64,000 bases of DNA from Petrimonas sp. (GCA_012839475.1 DUNG01000022.1:1-64000), one strand, 5' to 3'. Numbered from the stretch's first letter, positions 44,615 to 54,207 are shown. Made by a program: numbers and translations. The notes: generated from the sequence alone by a model not told the origin.

Positions 44615-45607
44615 ATGGATAAATCATCCGACATAAACATGAGAAAGAGGTTCAGCGGTTCTGCCACTGCGGGAGATACCGTGCGAACCCTTGCCTGGCC
44701 TTCTGCTGACGAGGAGATTCGCTTGCTGTCAGAACAAATCGATAAAGACCTACACGACTTGGAAGGTTTACCATGCGATCTTTTCGTACCTCACCCCATC
44801 CCATCGGATGAGATGCTCGACGAGATATTAAAAAGAACGGCCAGTAAGAGAAAAAATGGTCGTGCGCTTCACTTATGGCGTGCCGCGGCTATTTTTATTC
44901 CCCTGGTGCTACTTATATCTTTCGGCTTATACGTAAATAGGCACGCCGATATTTTCGGCACATCGGAGACGCGGGTGATCGAGGCGAAACGGGGTGAGAA
45001 GCTGCATTTCATCTTTCAAGATGGCAGCAGGGTCGCGGTCAATTCAGCTACCCGGTTGCAATTCCCTACACGCTTTGGTCTGAAAAACCGTTCGGTATGT
45101 TTACAGGGTGAAGCCTATTTTGATGTGGTTGGTATGAATAATAGACCCTTCATTATAGAACTCGAAAATGCGGAGGTTAAGGTTTTGGGGACCAGCTTTA
45201 ACGTGAAGGCTTACCCCGAAGAGGATAGCATCAGGATAACCCTCGATGAGGGTAGCATCTCTTTCCACAACAACCTTGATCATTCGCGAACCCTGCTTAC
45301 ACCTGGTCAAACGCTCGCCTTTAATAAACAAACCGGTGCCAGTCGCCTTTACGAGCAACCCAATGCTTTCACGTGGACAAGCAATCAAATCGTGTTTCAA
45401 AATACCCCTTTTCTGGAAATTGCTCGCGTGCTCGAGCGCGCTTATGATGTAACCTTTCATGTTCAAAACCAGGATGCCTATCAATTCGCTTTCACGTTTA
45501 CTTCAAACCCCAATGAACCGTTGGAGAACATCTTAAAGGATTTTGAGCGTGTCTCATCGCTCAAGTTTAACATCAAAAAAGATACCGTAACGGTTAGTGT
45601 AGAGTAG
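44615..45607 (+). CDS. FecR-family anti-sigma factor
   Basis: 330 residues: cytoplasmic N-terminal domain (1-85), one membrane helix (about 91-108, AAAIFIPLVLLISFGLYV), then the periplasmic FecR domain (VIEAKRGEKLHFIFQDGSRV, about 122-141) and a C-terminal DUF4974-like domain (about 255-330). It should hold the ECF sigma factor inactive until the SusC-like receptor, which has an STN domain, signals across the periplasm. The pairing is standard in Bacteroidota glycan loci. Confidence 0.92.
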   Translation: MDKSSDINMRKRFSGSATAGDTVRTLAWPSADEEIRLLSEQIDKDLHDLEGLPCDLFVPHPIPSDEMLDEILKRTASKRKNGRALHLWRAAAIFIPLVLLISFGLYVNRHADIFGTSETRVIEAKRGEKLHFIFQDGSRVAVNSATRLQFPTRFGLKNRSVCLQGEAYFDVVGMNNRPFIIELENAEVKVLGTSFNVKAYPEEDSIRITLDEGSISFHNNLDHSRTLLTPGQTLAFNKQTGASRLYEQPNAFTWTSNQIVFQNTPFLEIARVLERAYDVTFHVQNQDAYQFAFTFTSNPNEPLENILKDFERVSSLKFNIKKDTVTVSVE

Positions 45608-45811
45608 GGGGCTTTGTTCAGCTCTCTTGACCTAATCATCAATTATGGCGGTTAACGTGACGGTTCGGGCAGAATAGAAAAACGTAACAAAATCTTAATC
45701 ATTTAAGATACCACCTTTCAACTTTGGGATTGTCTCCTATATGTACATCTTAGTCCGTTTATATGGTTAGTATAATTTCATACGTAACCTAAATGTAAAA
45801 AATCGAAGTAT

Positions 45812-48800
45812 ATGAAGAAAAAGTTTTTTTTATGCGCGGTAATTCTTTTGAGTGGCATGCTTTTTCTATCTGCTCAAAACGTTACGTTGAAGTTTCAAAG
45901 CGCACGCCTTGAAACGGTAATGAACTCCATCACCCAGCAAACCGGGTGCCCGTTTATTTATAGTCGGCCACCGGTTGATGTAAACACAAGGGTTTCGATC
46001 AATGTTGACGATGTTCCCTTGAACGATGCACTTGAAGAGCTGATAGGGAGCTTGTATGATTTTCAGATGGATGACGGGAAAATCTATCTTTCACAGAAAA
46101 CGGGATCCGGGAACGTAGAGCAACAGGGCGAAACGATAACCGTTTCGGGTGTTGTGTCGGATACGTCTGGAGAGTTTGTCATCGGCGCTACCGTGGTTGT
46201 GGTAGGCGATGTCACGAAAGGAACCGTTACCGACCTAGATGGCAACTTCCAGTTGACTGGTGTGCCGAAAAATGCTACCATCTCTATCTCTTATATCGGT
46301 TATCAAACCGTGGAACTCCCCGCCAATAGCCCCCAACTGGCCAACGTGGTGTTGACAGAAGATAGCCAGTTGCTTGATGAGCTGGTGGTGGTAGGGTATG
46401 GTACGATGAAGAAGAAAGACCTAATGGGCGCGGCTTCAGCATTAAGTGGCGACAACCTGACGACCAACTCCAATATTTCTGTCGGCGGGGCATTGCAAGG
46501 CAAGATGTCCGGGATTAACGTGATGAGCTCTACTGGGTTTCCGGGGGCGGAGACAAACATCTCCATTCGTGGTATTGGAACCTTTGGCTCGGGCGATAAC
46601 TCGCCACTGATAGTTATTGACGGTTCCCCGGTGAGCTCCGGCATTGAAATGCTCAACCCCAATGACATCGAGAGCGTGAACGTGTTGAAAGACGCCTCAT
46701 CGGCCGCCATTTATGGTTCGCGCGCTGCCAACGGGGTTATTCTTATTACTACCAAAAAGGGTGTAGAGGGAAAAGCAAAGCTCTCGGTCAATGCCAACTG
46801 GGGGGTTCAGCGTCCCTCTAACGTCCCGGACGTGCTCACGGCCGAAGAGTTTGTCGCCGCTATTTTGGAGATGCGCGACAATAAAAAAGCCATTGACGGT
46901 GGAGATCCAACTACTCGCTACGATGGTGTAAACCCCTCTACTTTCGGCAAGGGTACACGCTGGAGCGATCATATCTATCAGACCGCCCCTACCTATGACC
47001 TTAACGTGAACGTTTCCGGTGGAACCAGTGCCATCAAGTATTACGTTTCGGGTGAATACCTTAACCAGAAAGGGATCGGTATTACCACGGCTTTCCAGAA
47101 AGCCACGCTGAGGGCCAATCTGGAAGCTGAAATCAACAAGTTCGTGACGATTGGCAATAACGTCCAAATGCTATATAACCAGAGTAATGGTAATAGAAGA
47201 GCCCGCTTATCGGATGTGATATTTAATGCACCTATTACTCCGGCTTATGACGCGGATGGGACGTATGGTGAACCTGATCCAAAGTACACCTCTTCAAAGA
47301 ATGCCATTCCAGAGGTGAGTTGGAATTCTCCCAAGAATAACAACTACAGGCTTTTGGACAATCTATTCGTGGAGTTTACATTTACCGATTGGCTTAAGTT
47401 CCGCTTCAATGGGGGTATTGACGTGGGCTTTAACGAGTACAGCCTTTTCTCGCCAATCTATAACGATGGGGGGCAAACCAACAACACGAACAGTTACGCT
47501 GATAATCGCAGCAAGGATCTGATGTGGGTTACCGACTACCTGCTCTACTTTGATAAGACCTTTGACGATAAGCATACGGTGAATGCCATGGGAGGTATTT
47601 CTCAGCAGCTATTCACGAATGATAATTTAAATGGTACCGTGAAGGATTTCGTATCCGAAGTGCCTAATATGCAGGTCATCAAAGGTGGAACCAACACCAC
47701 CGATAAAACCCTTACCGGGGGTAGAAGCGAGCTGGCGCTTGGCTCCTACTTCGGGAGGATAAATTACGACTACATGGGAAAATACCTGTTTGGGTTTAAT
47801 ATTCGTGCCGATGGCTCATCCAGGTTCAAGGGCGACAACCAGTGGGGTGTTTTCCCTTCATTCTCCTCTGCGTGGAGGATTTCCGAGGAGGATTTCTTCA
47901 ACTCGAGAACCATCTCCTCGCTAAAGCTTCGTGCCTCGTGGGGGCAACTGGGTAACCAGTCCATAGGTTCTTGGTATCCCACCATTGCTTCGGTTGTGAA
48001 GAAGAATGTCACTTTTGGTACGTCGGGTAACGATCAAACCCTCTCTTCCGGTTATTCACAAACGGCCCTATCTAACAGAACCCTCCGTTGGGAGACAACC
48101 ACCGTGACCAATTTAGGCGTGGATCTCAATCTACTCAACAACAGGATTCAGATTTTAGCCGACTATTTTTACAAGTCGACCGATGGCATTCTCCGCTCCA
48201 TGGTGTTGCCCCTTAACGTTGGGCTCACGGCTCCAAACGTCAACTACGCGCAGGTGGTCAATACCGGACTTGACTTGGAGGTGATTTTCAACGGGAATAT
48301 CAGGGACTTCAATTACAGGATCGGGGCGAATGCTTCGTATCTCCACAACGAAATCAAAAAGCTGAGTTCAGGTGTCGATTTCGAAACCATCACCGCACCG
48401 TATGGTGGCCTCTATATTAACAAGGTGGGAGAAGCGTTGAGTTCCATGTATGGTTACAGAACAGGTAACGTGATCACCACTAAAGAAGAGGCTGACAGGT
48501 TAAGGGCCATGGGACAAGGCAACGCCAAAATAGGGCGTTTGAGCTACGTTGACACGAACAATGACGGGAAGATAACGGGCGATGACCGGGTGATATTGGG
48601 CAGCTATATTCCCAAGGTTACTGCCGGCCTTACGTTGTCGGCTGACTACAAGGGGTTCGATTTCACGACGGTATTTGCCGGCGTTTTCGGCAGGAAGCAA
48701 TACTCGCCGATGTCTTTTCAAAACCGCTATCCCAACCGGAGCCAGACCCGCAAGTGGTATGATAACCGATGGACGATAGGTGCTGATCCTGTTGGCAAGT

Positions 48801-49084
48801 ATCCCGCCATCATCCAGGGGGAGTCGTATGAGGAGATGACCGATTTAATGGTTTCAAATACATCGTACGTGAAGGTGAAGTCATTGACCTTGGGGTATCG
48901 TCACAATTTTGACAGTATCTCAGCCCGCGTTTACGTTTCCGGGGAGAACTTGTTGACCATATCTCACAAGGATTTTGACGGCTTTGATCCGGAAAACGGA
49001 TTGGCCCCCGGGCATTTTACCAACTGGGGAGGAGACTATCCCACGGCAAGAATTTTACTGGTTGGATTAAATTTAACGTTCTAA
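45812..49084 (+). CDS. SusC/RagA-type TonB-linked outer-membrane transporter with STN domain
   Basis: 1090 residues with signal peptide. Residues about 22-92 are the secretin/TonB STN domain, which contacts FecR anti-sigma factors; about 109-185 a CarboxypepD_reg-like domain; then a SusC signature VVVGYGTMKKKDLMGA, plug and barrel ending in VGLNLTF. It imports an oligosaccharide-like ligand together with the SusD lipoprotein encoded 17 bp downstream. Confidence 0.95.
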   Translation: MKKKFFLCAVILLSGMLFLSAQNVTLKFQSARLETVMNSITQQTGCPFIYSRPPVDVNTRVSINVDDVPLNDALEELIGSLYDFQMDDGKIYLSQKTGSGNVEQQGETITVSGVVSDTSGEFVIGATVVVVGDVTKGTVTDLDGNFQLTGVPKNATISISYIGYQTVELPANSPQLANVVLTEDSQLLDELVVVGYGTMKKKDLMGAASALSGDNLTTNSNISVGGALQGKMSGINVMSSTGFPGAETNISIRGIGTFGSGDNSPLIVIDGSPVSSGIEMLNPNDIESVNVLKDASSAAIYGSRAANGVILITTKKGVEGKAKLSVNANWGVQRPSNVPDVLTAEEFVAAILEMRDNKKAIDGGDPTTRYDGVNPSTFGKGTRWSDHIYQTAPTYDLNVNVSGGTSAIKYYVSGEYLNQKGIGITTAFQKATLRANLEAEINKFVTIGNNVQMLYNQSNGNRRARLSDVIFNAPITPAYDADGTYGEPDPKYTSSKNAIPEVSWNSPKNNNYRLLDNLFVEFTFTDWLKFRFNGGIDVGFNEYSLFSPIYNDGGQTNNTNSYADNRSKDLMWVTDYLLYFDKTFDDKHTVNAMGGISQQLFTNDNLNGTVKDFVSEVPNMQVIKGGTNTTDKTLTGGRSELALGSYFGRINYDYMGKYLFGFNIRADGSSRFKGDNQWGVFPSFSSAWRISEEDFFNSRTISSLKLRASWGQLGNQSIGSWYPTIASVVKKNVTFGTSGNDQTLSSGYSQTALSNRTLRWETTTVTNLGVDLNLLNNRIQILADYFYKSTDGILRSMVLPLNVGLTAPNVNYAQVVNTGLDLEVIFNGNIRDFNYRIGANASYLHNEIKKLSSGVDFETITAPYGGLYINKVGEALSSMYGYRTGNVITTKEEADRLRAMGQGNAKIGRLSYVDTNNDGKITGDDRVILGSYIPKVTAGLTLSADYKGFDFTTVFAGVFGRKQYSPMSFQNRYPNRSQTRKWYDNRWTIGADPVGKYPAIIQGESYEEMTDLMVSNTSYVKVKSLTLGYRHNFDSISARVYVSGENLLTISHKDFDGFDPENGLAPGHFTNWGGDYPTARILLVGLNLTF

Positions 49085-49101
49085 TTAAAAACTAAAAAAC
49101 A

Positions 49102-50721
49102 ATGAAAAAGAGCATTATTTATATATCTCTCCTGGCCTTAATCGGGTTAAATAGCTGTATGGACAATTTCCTGGAGCGCAACCCATTTGGCGATTTAGAC
49201 GAGAAAACTTTTTTCACCCAAAAAGCGCATGCCGACTTGGCGGCCACGGCTTGTTATTCAACGCTTCAAAAGATGAACGCTCACTGGGCAGATGCTCAGC
49301 TTGAGCTGGGCATGACGGGCGACTTTTCACCTTCCGGTTTTAAAGATGCACAAGCTTTTTATACCGCGTCGTTTAACCCGAACGAGGCGAATTTGGTAAA
49401 CGGGATTTGGCGAAGGGGATACGAGGGAATCGCGATATGCAACAACAACATAGAGGGTGTGGAAAGCATGGGCAGCGACATTATCGATGAAGCCACCAAA
49501 AACAAACATTTGGCCGAGATGAAATTTATCCGGGCTTTCTGGTATTTTAGGCTCATTCGCTTCTACGGCGATATTCCATTACGCTCATCCATCGTAACCG
49601 ACCCGAGTAATAAAGAGCAGGTTATGTTGCCCCTTACCGCGAAAGAGACCATCATATCCGATATGATTTTACCCGATTTGCAGTTCGCGGCTAATAATTT
49701 GCCTTCCTCGTGGGAAAGCAAGCATCACAATCGAGCTACCAAGGGAGCCGCCTACGCGACGCTGACCGAATTGTACGTGTATACTAAAGAGTATGATAAA
49801 GCGATAGCGGCTGGACTGGAGGTTGAAAAGCTTGGGTATGAGATGATCGAAAACCCGGGATACGTGCTTCGCGTCGACTACGAAGGCTCCTCTGAAATCA
49901 TCTTCTCGGTAGGGTACGGTGTGGGCAATGAGACCTATCGAGAGTATTACTACGGTACTACCGAGGATTTGGGCGGAGACCTTGGTCGCATTATGCGGGG
50001 CGACACCTATTCGGGGGACTATTTTAACGCTTCGCGCGATTTTATCGACTTCTTTCAAACGATAGATGGGAAGTCAATAGAAGACGATTCCCCCTATTTC
50101 GACAAGACGGTCGAATGGAAATACCGCGACCCCCGTTTTGATGGTACTTTCTTTACCATCATGGACGAGATCACGACCACATCGGGTGTAACCATGAACT
50201 GGAAGCCCGAGTGGTTGGTAAATGGCGATACTGGCTACGATATTCAGAAACGGGGTGTCTATTATGGCGATAACAATTGGAACCGTCGCGTGGATAACAC
50301 CTTAATCCGTTTGCCCAGGGTATACCTGCTCATGGCTGAAGCGTACGCGTTGAAAGCTTCCCCCGATTACGCGAAAGCTACTACCTATGTCAACAAAACA
50401 CGTGCCCGCGCACGCGATTTTGCCTTTAATAACCGGGAAAAATATATTCCCGAGGGGATGAGTGACGCCGAGGTGCTACCCGATTTCGAGATCACCTCGA
50501 AAGAGAGCGCCATGGCTGCCCTGAACTACGAAAACAGGGTGGAGTTTTTCACGGAGGATTGTTATCGCTACTTCGACCTGAAGCGTTGGGGCACCCTGTC
50601 AACCGAGTGGCCTCGGGTAGGGGGATTCACCTGGGACGAAAAATTCAGGGACTTCCCCATTCCGTCGAACGAGATTGCCAACAACGATAACATCACGCAG
50701 AAAGCGGGCTGGGGTAGTTAA
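49102..50721 (+). CDS. SusD/RagB-type nutrient-binding lipoprotein
   Basis: 539 residues, lipobox LNSC (Cys19). The tetratricopeptide-like SusD fold is supported by IRAFWYFRLIRFYGDIPL, KGAAYATLTELYVYTKEYDKA and LPRVYLLMAEAYALK, ending with NRVEFFTEDCYRYFDLKRWG and the common DFPIPSNEI. Sits on the outer surface and captures ligand for the SusC channel. The ligand may carry phosphate, judged by the two phosphodiesterase-type genes that follow. Confidence 0.95.
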   Translation: MKKSIIYISLLALIGLNSCMDNFLERNPFGDLDEKTFFTQKAHADLAATACYSTLQKMNAHWADAQLELGMTGDFSPSGFKDAQAFYTASFNPNEANLVNGIWRRGYEGIAICNNNIEGVESMGSDIIDEATKNKHLAEMKFIRAFWYFRLIRFYGDIPLRSSIVTDPSNKEQVMLPLTAKETIISDMILPDLQFAANNLPSSWESKHHNRATKGAAYATLTELYVYTKEYDKAIAAGLEVEKLGYEMIENPGYVLRVDYEGSSEIIFSVGYGVGNETYREYYYGTTEDLGGDLGRIMRGDTYSGDYFNASRDFIDFFQTIDGKSIEDDSPYFDKTVEWKYRDPRFDGTFFTIMDEITTTSGVTMNWKPEWLVNGDTGYDIQKRGVYYGDNNWNRRVDNTLIRLPRVYLLMAEAYALKASPDYAKATTYVNKTRARARDFAFNNREKYIPEGMSDAEVLPDFEITSKESAMAALNYENRVEFFTEDCYRYFDLKRWGTLSTEWPRVGGFTWDEKFRDFPIPSNEIANNDNITQKAGWGS

Positions 50722-50739
50722 CCATTAATAATCTGGTTT

Positions 50740-51810
50740 ATGCGTTCAGGAATAAAACTTGTACTGGTTGTAGTCATGGCATTGACCTTCACGGTCAATG
50801 CCCAAAACTACAACTGCCCGGAGCTTACCGATCCGAACTCATTTTCAATGATCGTGCTGCCTGACCCACAAAACTACTCCAAGTTCGACACCAATCAGCC
50901 TATCTTTGAACTTATGACCGCTTGGATTGTCTCACAAATTGATGAGCTAAACATTAAAGCGGTAGTCTGTACGGGCGATTTGGTGGAGCAAAATAGCTGG
51001 ATCATTCCGGATGGTATCAACGGTAATCAGACGGGAATGGAGCAGTGGCGTTCAGTCTCAAAAGCTTTTGAACGGCTTGATAACAAGGTGCCTTATATTA
51101 TCAGCCCAGGCAACCACGATTACGGGTATAAAAATGGTGAAAATCGCGAAACTCATTTCCATGAGTTCTTTCCGGTAGAGCGGAATTCCACGTGGAGAAA
51201 TCATTTGGTGAGCACTTTCCCTAGTCAACTTGGGGAGCTTACGCTTGAAAACGCGGCGTTCGAATTCGATATGCCCTACTGGGGAAAAATGCTGATTATC
51301 GCTACTGAATTTGCTCCCCGCGATGAGGTGCTGACATGGATAAAGGAGTTGGTTGCCCATGAGAAGTATGCCAAGCATAGGGCTGTTTTCTTAACCCACT
51401 CCTACTTGAAAAGTAACGGGGATAGGATTACCGCCGAGGATTACAAAATGTCACCTGCCAATTATGGTGAGGCTATTTGGAATAAACTGATCTATCCTTC
51501 ATCCAATATCGAGATGGTGATCTGTGGGCATTACGCGCTTATAGGGGGCTATGAAATGAACGTGGGGCAACGTGTGGATGAGAACGCGTCTGGGAAGAAG
51601 GTGTTTCAAATGATGTTCAATGCCCAAACCTTGGGAGGAGGGTGGCATGGCAACGGAGGTGACGGCTGGTTGAGGATCCTGGAGTTTTTGCCGGATGGTA
51701 AAACGATGAAGGTGAAGACCTATTCGCCCTTTTTTGGCTATTCGGAGCTGACCTCCCACTTGGCCAACAGACGAGAGCCTTACGATGAGTTCGAGGTTGT
51801 ATTCGATTAA
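50740..51810 (+). CDS. Secreted calcineurin-like metallophosphoesterase
   Basis: 356 residues, signal peptide cut after VNAQ. Metal ligands of the calcineurin-like fold appear in order: VLPDPQNYS, VCTGDLVEQN, SPGNHDYG, FLTHSYLK and ICGHYALIGG. Substrates in this fold range from phosphomonoesters to diesters. It begins 18 bp after susD and precedes a GDPD gene by 23 bp, so it is part of the same glycan locus. Confidence 0.9.
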   Translation: MRSGIKLVLVVVMALTFTVNAQNYNCPELTDPNSFSMIVLPDPQNYSKFDTNQPIFELMTAWIVSQIDELNIKAVVCTGDLVEQNSWIIPDGINGNQTGMEQWRSVSKAFERLDNKVPYIISPGNHDYGYKNGENRETHFHEFFPVERNSTWRNHLVSTFPSQLGELTLENAAFEFDMPYWGKMLIIATEFAPRDEVLTWIKELVAHEKYAKHRAVFLTHSYLKSNGDRITAEDYKMSPANYGEAIWNKLIYPSSNIEMVICGHYALIGGYEMNVGQRVDENASGKKVFQMMFNAQTLGGGWHGNGGDGWLRILEFLPDGKTMKVKTYSPFFGYSELTSHLANRREPYDEFEVVFD

Positions 51811-51833
51811 TCATCTCGCCATCCACGAGTTAT

Positions 51834-52712
51834 ATGACAATGAAAAAAACATCTCTTCTTCTCCTTTTTCTTGCACTGATAACGTATGTGCAAGCGCAAT
51901 GTGAGTTTTCACTGCACAACTTCCCTGAAAACAGGGTGATGGTGGTGGCTCACCGTGGTAACTGGCGTGAAGCCCCGGAAAACTCGGTGTGGGCCATCCG
52001 AAAAGCCATCGAAGCCGGCGCGGATATGGCGGAGATCGATATCGCGCTCACCAAAGATAGCGTGCTTATCTTGATGCACGACCGCACTATTGATCGCACC
52101 ACAACCGGTAAGGGTGCGCCATCGGACTACACGCTGGCCGAAATTCAACAGTTTTACTTGCGCGACGGTGCCGGGAGCGCCACGCGCATGCGTGTACCCA
52201 CCTTGGAAGAGGTCTTGAAAGAGTCGAAAGGGAAAATATTTCTCAACCTTGATAAGGGGTTCAATTATATCGGCTTGGTTTATCCCCTGCTCGAAAAGTA
52301 CGATATGCTGGATGAGGTGCTGTTTAAAGGGAGCGCCGATTATGAGACCTTCAATAAAAACTACGGGCACCTTAAAGACAAAATCGTTTATATGCCCATT
52401 ATCGGGTTAGAGAGGGGAAATGGTCAAGCGCTTATAGACGGTTTTTTGGAAAACTACATCCCCTATGGTATTGAATTCACGGTTGGAGATACCGAGGATA
52501 ACCTGATTGATTTCAAGTCGTTGCGTGAAAAGGGCATACGCGTTTGGGTGAATTCACTATGGCCTCATCACAACGCGGGGCATCATGATGACGTGGCGCT
52601 TGAAAACCCCAACGTGTACGAATGGTATATCGAGAAAGGGATTAATATAATCCAAACCGACCGGATCAAAGAGTTGGTAGAGTTCCTGAGAAAAAGAGGG
52701 CTGAAAAACTGA
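51834..52712 (+). CDS. Secreted glycerophosphodiester phosphodiesterase-family enzyme
   Basis: 292 residues with signal peptide cut after VQAQ. GDPD motifs: VVAHRGNWREAPENS (catalytic His and Arg), GADMAEIDIALTKDSVLILMHD (Glu/Asp metal ligands and second His; core AEIDIALTKD), and INIIQTDR near the C-terminus. The enzyme hydrolyses glycerophosphodiesters or similar headgroup diesters. ATG at 51840 is an alternative start. A decayed copy of its 3' part lies at 53758-53875. Confidence 0.9.
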   Translation: MTMKKTSLLLLFLALITYVQAQCEFSLHNFPENRVMVVAHRGNWREAPENSVWAIRKAIEAGADMAEIDIALTKDSVLILMHDRTIDRTTTGKGAPSDYTLAEIQQFYLRDGAGSATRMRVPTLEEVLKESKGKIFLNLDKGFNYIGLVYPLLEKYDMLDEVLFKGSADYETFNKNYGHLKDKIVYMPIIGLERGNGQALIDGFLENYIPYGIEFTVGDTEDNLIDFKSLREKGIRVWVNSLWPHHNAGHHDDVALENPNVYEWYIEKGINIIQTDRIKELVEFLRKRGLKN

Positions 52713-52742
52713 GGCTAATCAATCAGGATGGGGTGTTTCACA

Positions 52743-53150
52743 TTAAACAACATCTTGTAAAACTTGCTTTTCCCTTAACTCTTCGGTATAGATATTCGAT
52801 ACGACCTCCGCTGGGATATTTAGGATATAACAAATTTGGCTGGCAACTTTGAGAGAGGGTTCGGAGCGACCGGCGATAAAGTCACTAATCCGGGAGGGGC
52901 TAACCCGGAGTAAGGATGCAAGTGCTTTTTGTGTCATGCCCTTCTCTTCCAGTCCATTCTTTATTAAACTGCCTATAGTGGGTTGTGCAATAGGGTAATG
53001 CGCTGTTTCGTACTTCTCTACCAAATCTGAAACAATCGATAGCTCCACCATATTTTTATCGGTTGTTGGTGTATCTCCATTAACAAGGGGCAAAAGTTCT
53101 TCTATCCTTGCTAAAGCGAATTCATATTGTTCTTTCGTAACTTTACTCAT
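52743..53150 (-). CDS. higA: HigA-type HTH antitoxin
   Basis: 135 residues from ATG 53150. Starts at 53174 (ATG) or 53189 (GTG) would add 8 to 13 residues. The N-terminal part (EQYEFALARIEELLPLV) and the XRE helix-turn-helix (GMTQKALASLLRVSPSRISDF) match HigA antitoxins of the HigB-first arrangement. It follows the toxin gene by 60 bp (21 bp for the longest start), neutralises it and probably represses the operon. The C-terminus ends soon after the HTH, without the long tail seen in the TAC antitoxin. Confidence 0.9.
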   Translation of the reverse strand: MSKVTKEQYEFALARIEELLPLVNGDTPTTDKNMVELSIVSDLVEKYETAHYPIAQPTIGSLIKNGLEEKGMTQKALASLLRVSPSRISDFIAGRSEPSLKVASQICYILNIPAEVVSNIYTEELREKQVLQDVV

Positions 53151-53210
53151 CTCGTTTCTCCTCTTTTTTAACATGATTACTTCTCTCACATCACATTATC
53201 ACGACTCCCT

Positions 53211-53510
53211 TTAAATGGTTGAACAGTCTATCTTATCATACTCTTCGTGTGTACCCACGAAACGAATATAAACGGTTCTAACCTGGAAAAGAATCAAGGC
53301 AACAATCCTGTATTTATTACCTTTGATGTTGAATACATAGCGGTCATTCCCAACATAATCAGTTTTTTGGTAGACGCTTTTTAATTCCGCTAAATTTTTC
53401 CATTGAGCCTTTTTCACGATCGCGTACCAACATTCAAGAGCCTCTTTGGAGTCATCCCTTCCCCTTGTTTCATAGAATTCTCGTAATGCCCTATGTGCTA
53501 TTACTACCAT
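53211..53510 (-). CDS. higB: HigB-type mRNA interferase toxin
   Basis: 99 residues. The C-terminal block NDRYVFNIKGNKYRIVAL, then YIRFVGTHEEYDKID, is characteristic of the HigB toxin family (RelE fold), and the N-terminal HRALREFYE helix fits too. Expected to cleave mRNA at the ribosome when HigA is lost. It is the first gene of the pair. A hexamer repeat lies just before its start codon. Confidence 0.93.
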   Translation of the reverse strand: MVVIAHRALREFYETRGRDDSKEALECWYAIVKKAQWKNLAELKSVYQKTDYVGNDRYVFNIKGNKYRIVALILFQVRTVYIRFVGTHEEYDKIDCSTI

Positions 53511-53511
53511 C

Positions 53512-53535
53512 CGTTTTCGTTTCCGTTTCCGTTTC
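53512..53535 (-). repeat. Hexanucleotide repeats before higB
   Basis: On the minus strand GAAACG occurs three times in tandem, followed by GAAAACGG, ending 1-2 bp before the ATG. Such runs can change length by slippage. Confidence 0.7.
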
Positions 53536-53544
53536 TTGTAGATG

Positions 53545-53575
53545 CAAACCTACTACTAAAATGCCGTACTTCTAA
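53545..53575 (-). promoter_or_regulatory. Promoter of higBA
   Basis: On the minus strand TTAG (53575-53572), 19 nt, and TAGGTTTG (53552-53545). The -7 box is exact and the -33 box has one mismatch. The transcript leader would contain the hexamer repeat. Confidence 0.6.
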
Positions 53576-53757
53576 TCAACGCCTACGCTTTCACTTTACG
53601 TTGAAGATACACGCGAATTTAGGAAAATAGTTTTGAATTGCAAAATAAATGGCTGGGTTTATTTTGTATTTCAGAACATTGTGGCTGATTTTTTAGTGCC
53701 GAGTTGAATATCAGAAACGCAACTAATTCTAGTCACGGGTAAAAATGTGCGCACCTT

Positions 53758-53875
53758 CCTTGGAAGAGGTCTTGAAGGAGTCGAAAGGGAAAACCCCAAC
53801 GTGTGGTATATCGAGAAAGGGGTTAATATGATCCAAACCGACCGGATCAAAGAGTTGGTAGAGTTCCTGAGAAAA
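53758..53875 (+). pseudogene. Internally deleted fragment of the GDPD gene
   Basis: 53758-53797 matches 52201-52236 and onward sequence matches 52602-52695 of the intact gene, joined at a shared GAAAA. About 370 bp are missing, and a further 6 bp (ACGAAT) is absent. The deletion is not a multiple of three, so the frame is broken. No other gene is apparent in 53576-53937. Confidence 0.85.
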
Positions 53876-53923
53876 CTTGGCGATGTTAAGCACCAACAAA
53901 ATTTATTTGTCGGAGCTTTTTTG

Positions 53924-53931
53924 TATATTTG
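53924..53931 (+). promoter_or_regulatory. -7 box of the second toxin-antitoxin pair
   Basis: TATATTTG matches TAnnTTTG, only 6 nt before the ATG at 53938, implying a leaderless or nearly leaderless transcript. The -33 region (ATTT at 53901) is weak. Confidence 0.45.
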
Positions 53932-53937
53932 GAAAAA

Positions 53938-54207
53938 ATGAGCAAAACTATGACAACAGCAGAGTTGAAATTGAATCTTTTTCGTCAAATCGACAATATG
54001 GATGAAAGTCATCTGGAGGAGTTGTTTGGAATTATGAGCAACTACATTGCTTCGCGTAATGATTTAGATGAATGGTCTCTTTTATCGGAACAACAACAGA
54101 AGGCTATTTTATCTGCTATAGAAGAAGCAGAGGCAGACAAATTAGTTCCACATGAAACTGTAATAGAAAAAGCACAAAAAAAACTTGCAAATGCGTTACA
54201 AGGTTAA
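53938..54207 (+). CDS. Antitoxin of a RelE/ParE-type pair
   Basis: 89 residues from ATG 53938. An upstream TTG at 53929 overlaps the -7 box and is rejected. The N-terminal TTAELKLNLFRQIDNMDE and the helical middle are typical of small antitoxins partnered with RelE/ParE toxins in Bacteroidota. Acidic and helical (ILSAIEEAEADKLVPHE). It overlaps the toxin gene by 17 bp. Confidence 0.75.
   Translation: MSKTMTTAELKLNLFRQIDNMDESHLEELFGIMSNYIASRNDLDEWSLLSEQQQKAILSAIEEAEADKLVPHETVIEKAQKKLANALQG

Noticed and set aside
53747-53941. 64-codon frame as a real small gene
   Set aside because: Its sequence is a frameshifted remnant of the GDPD gene followed by the next promoter region.
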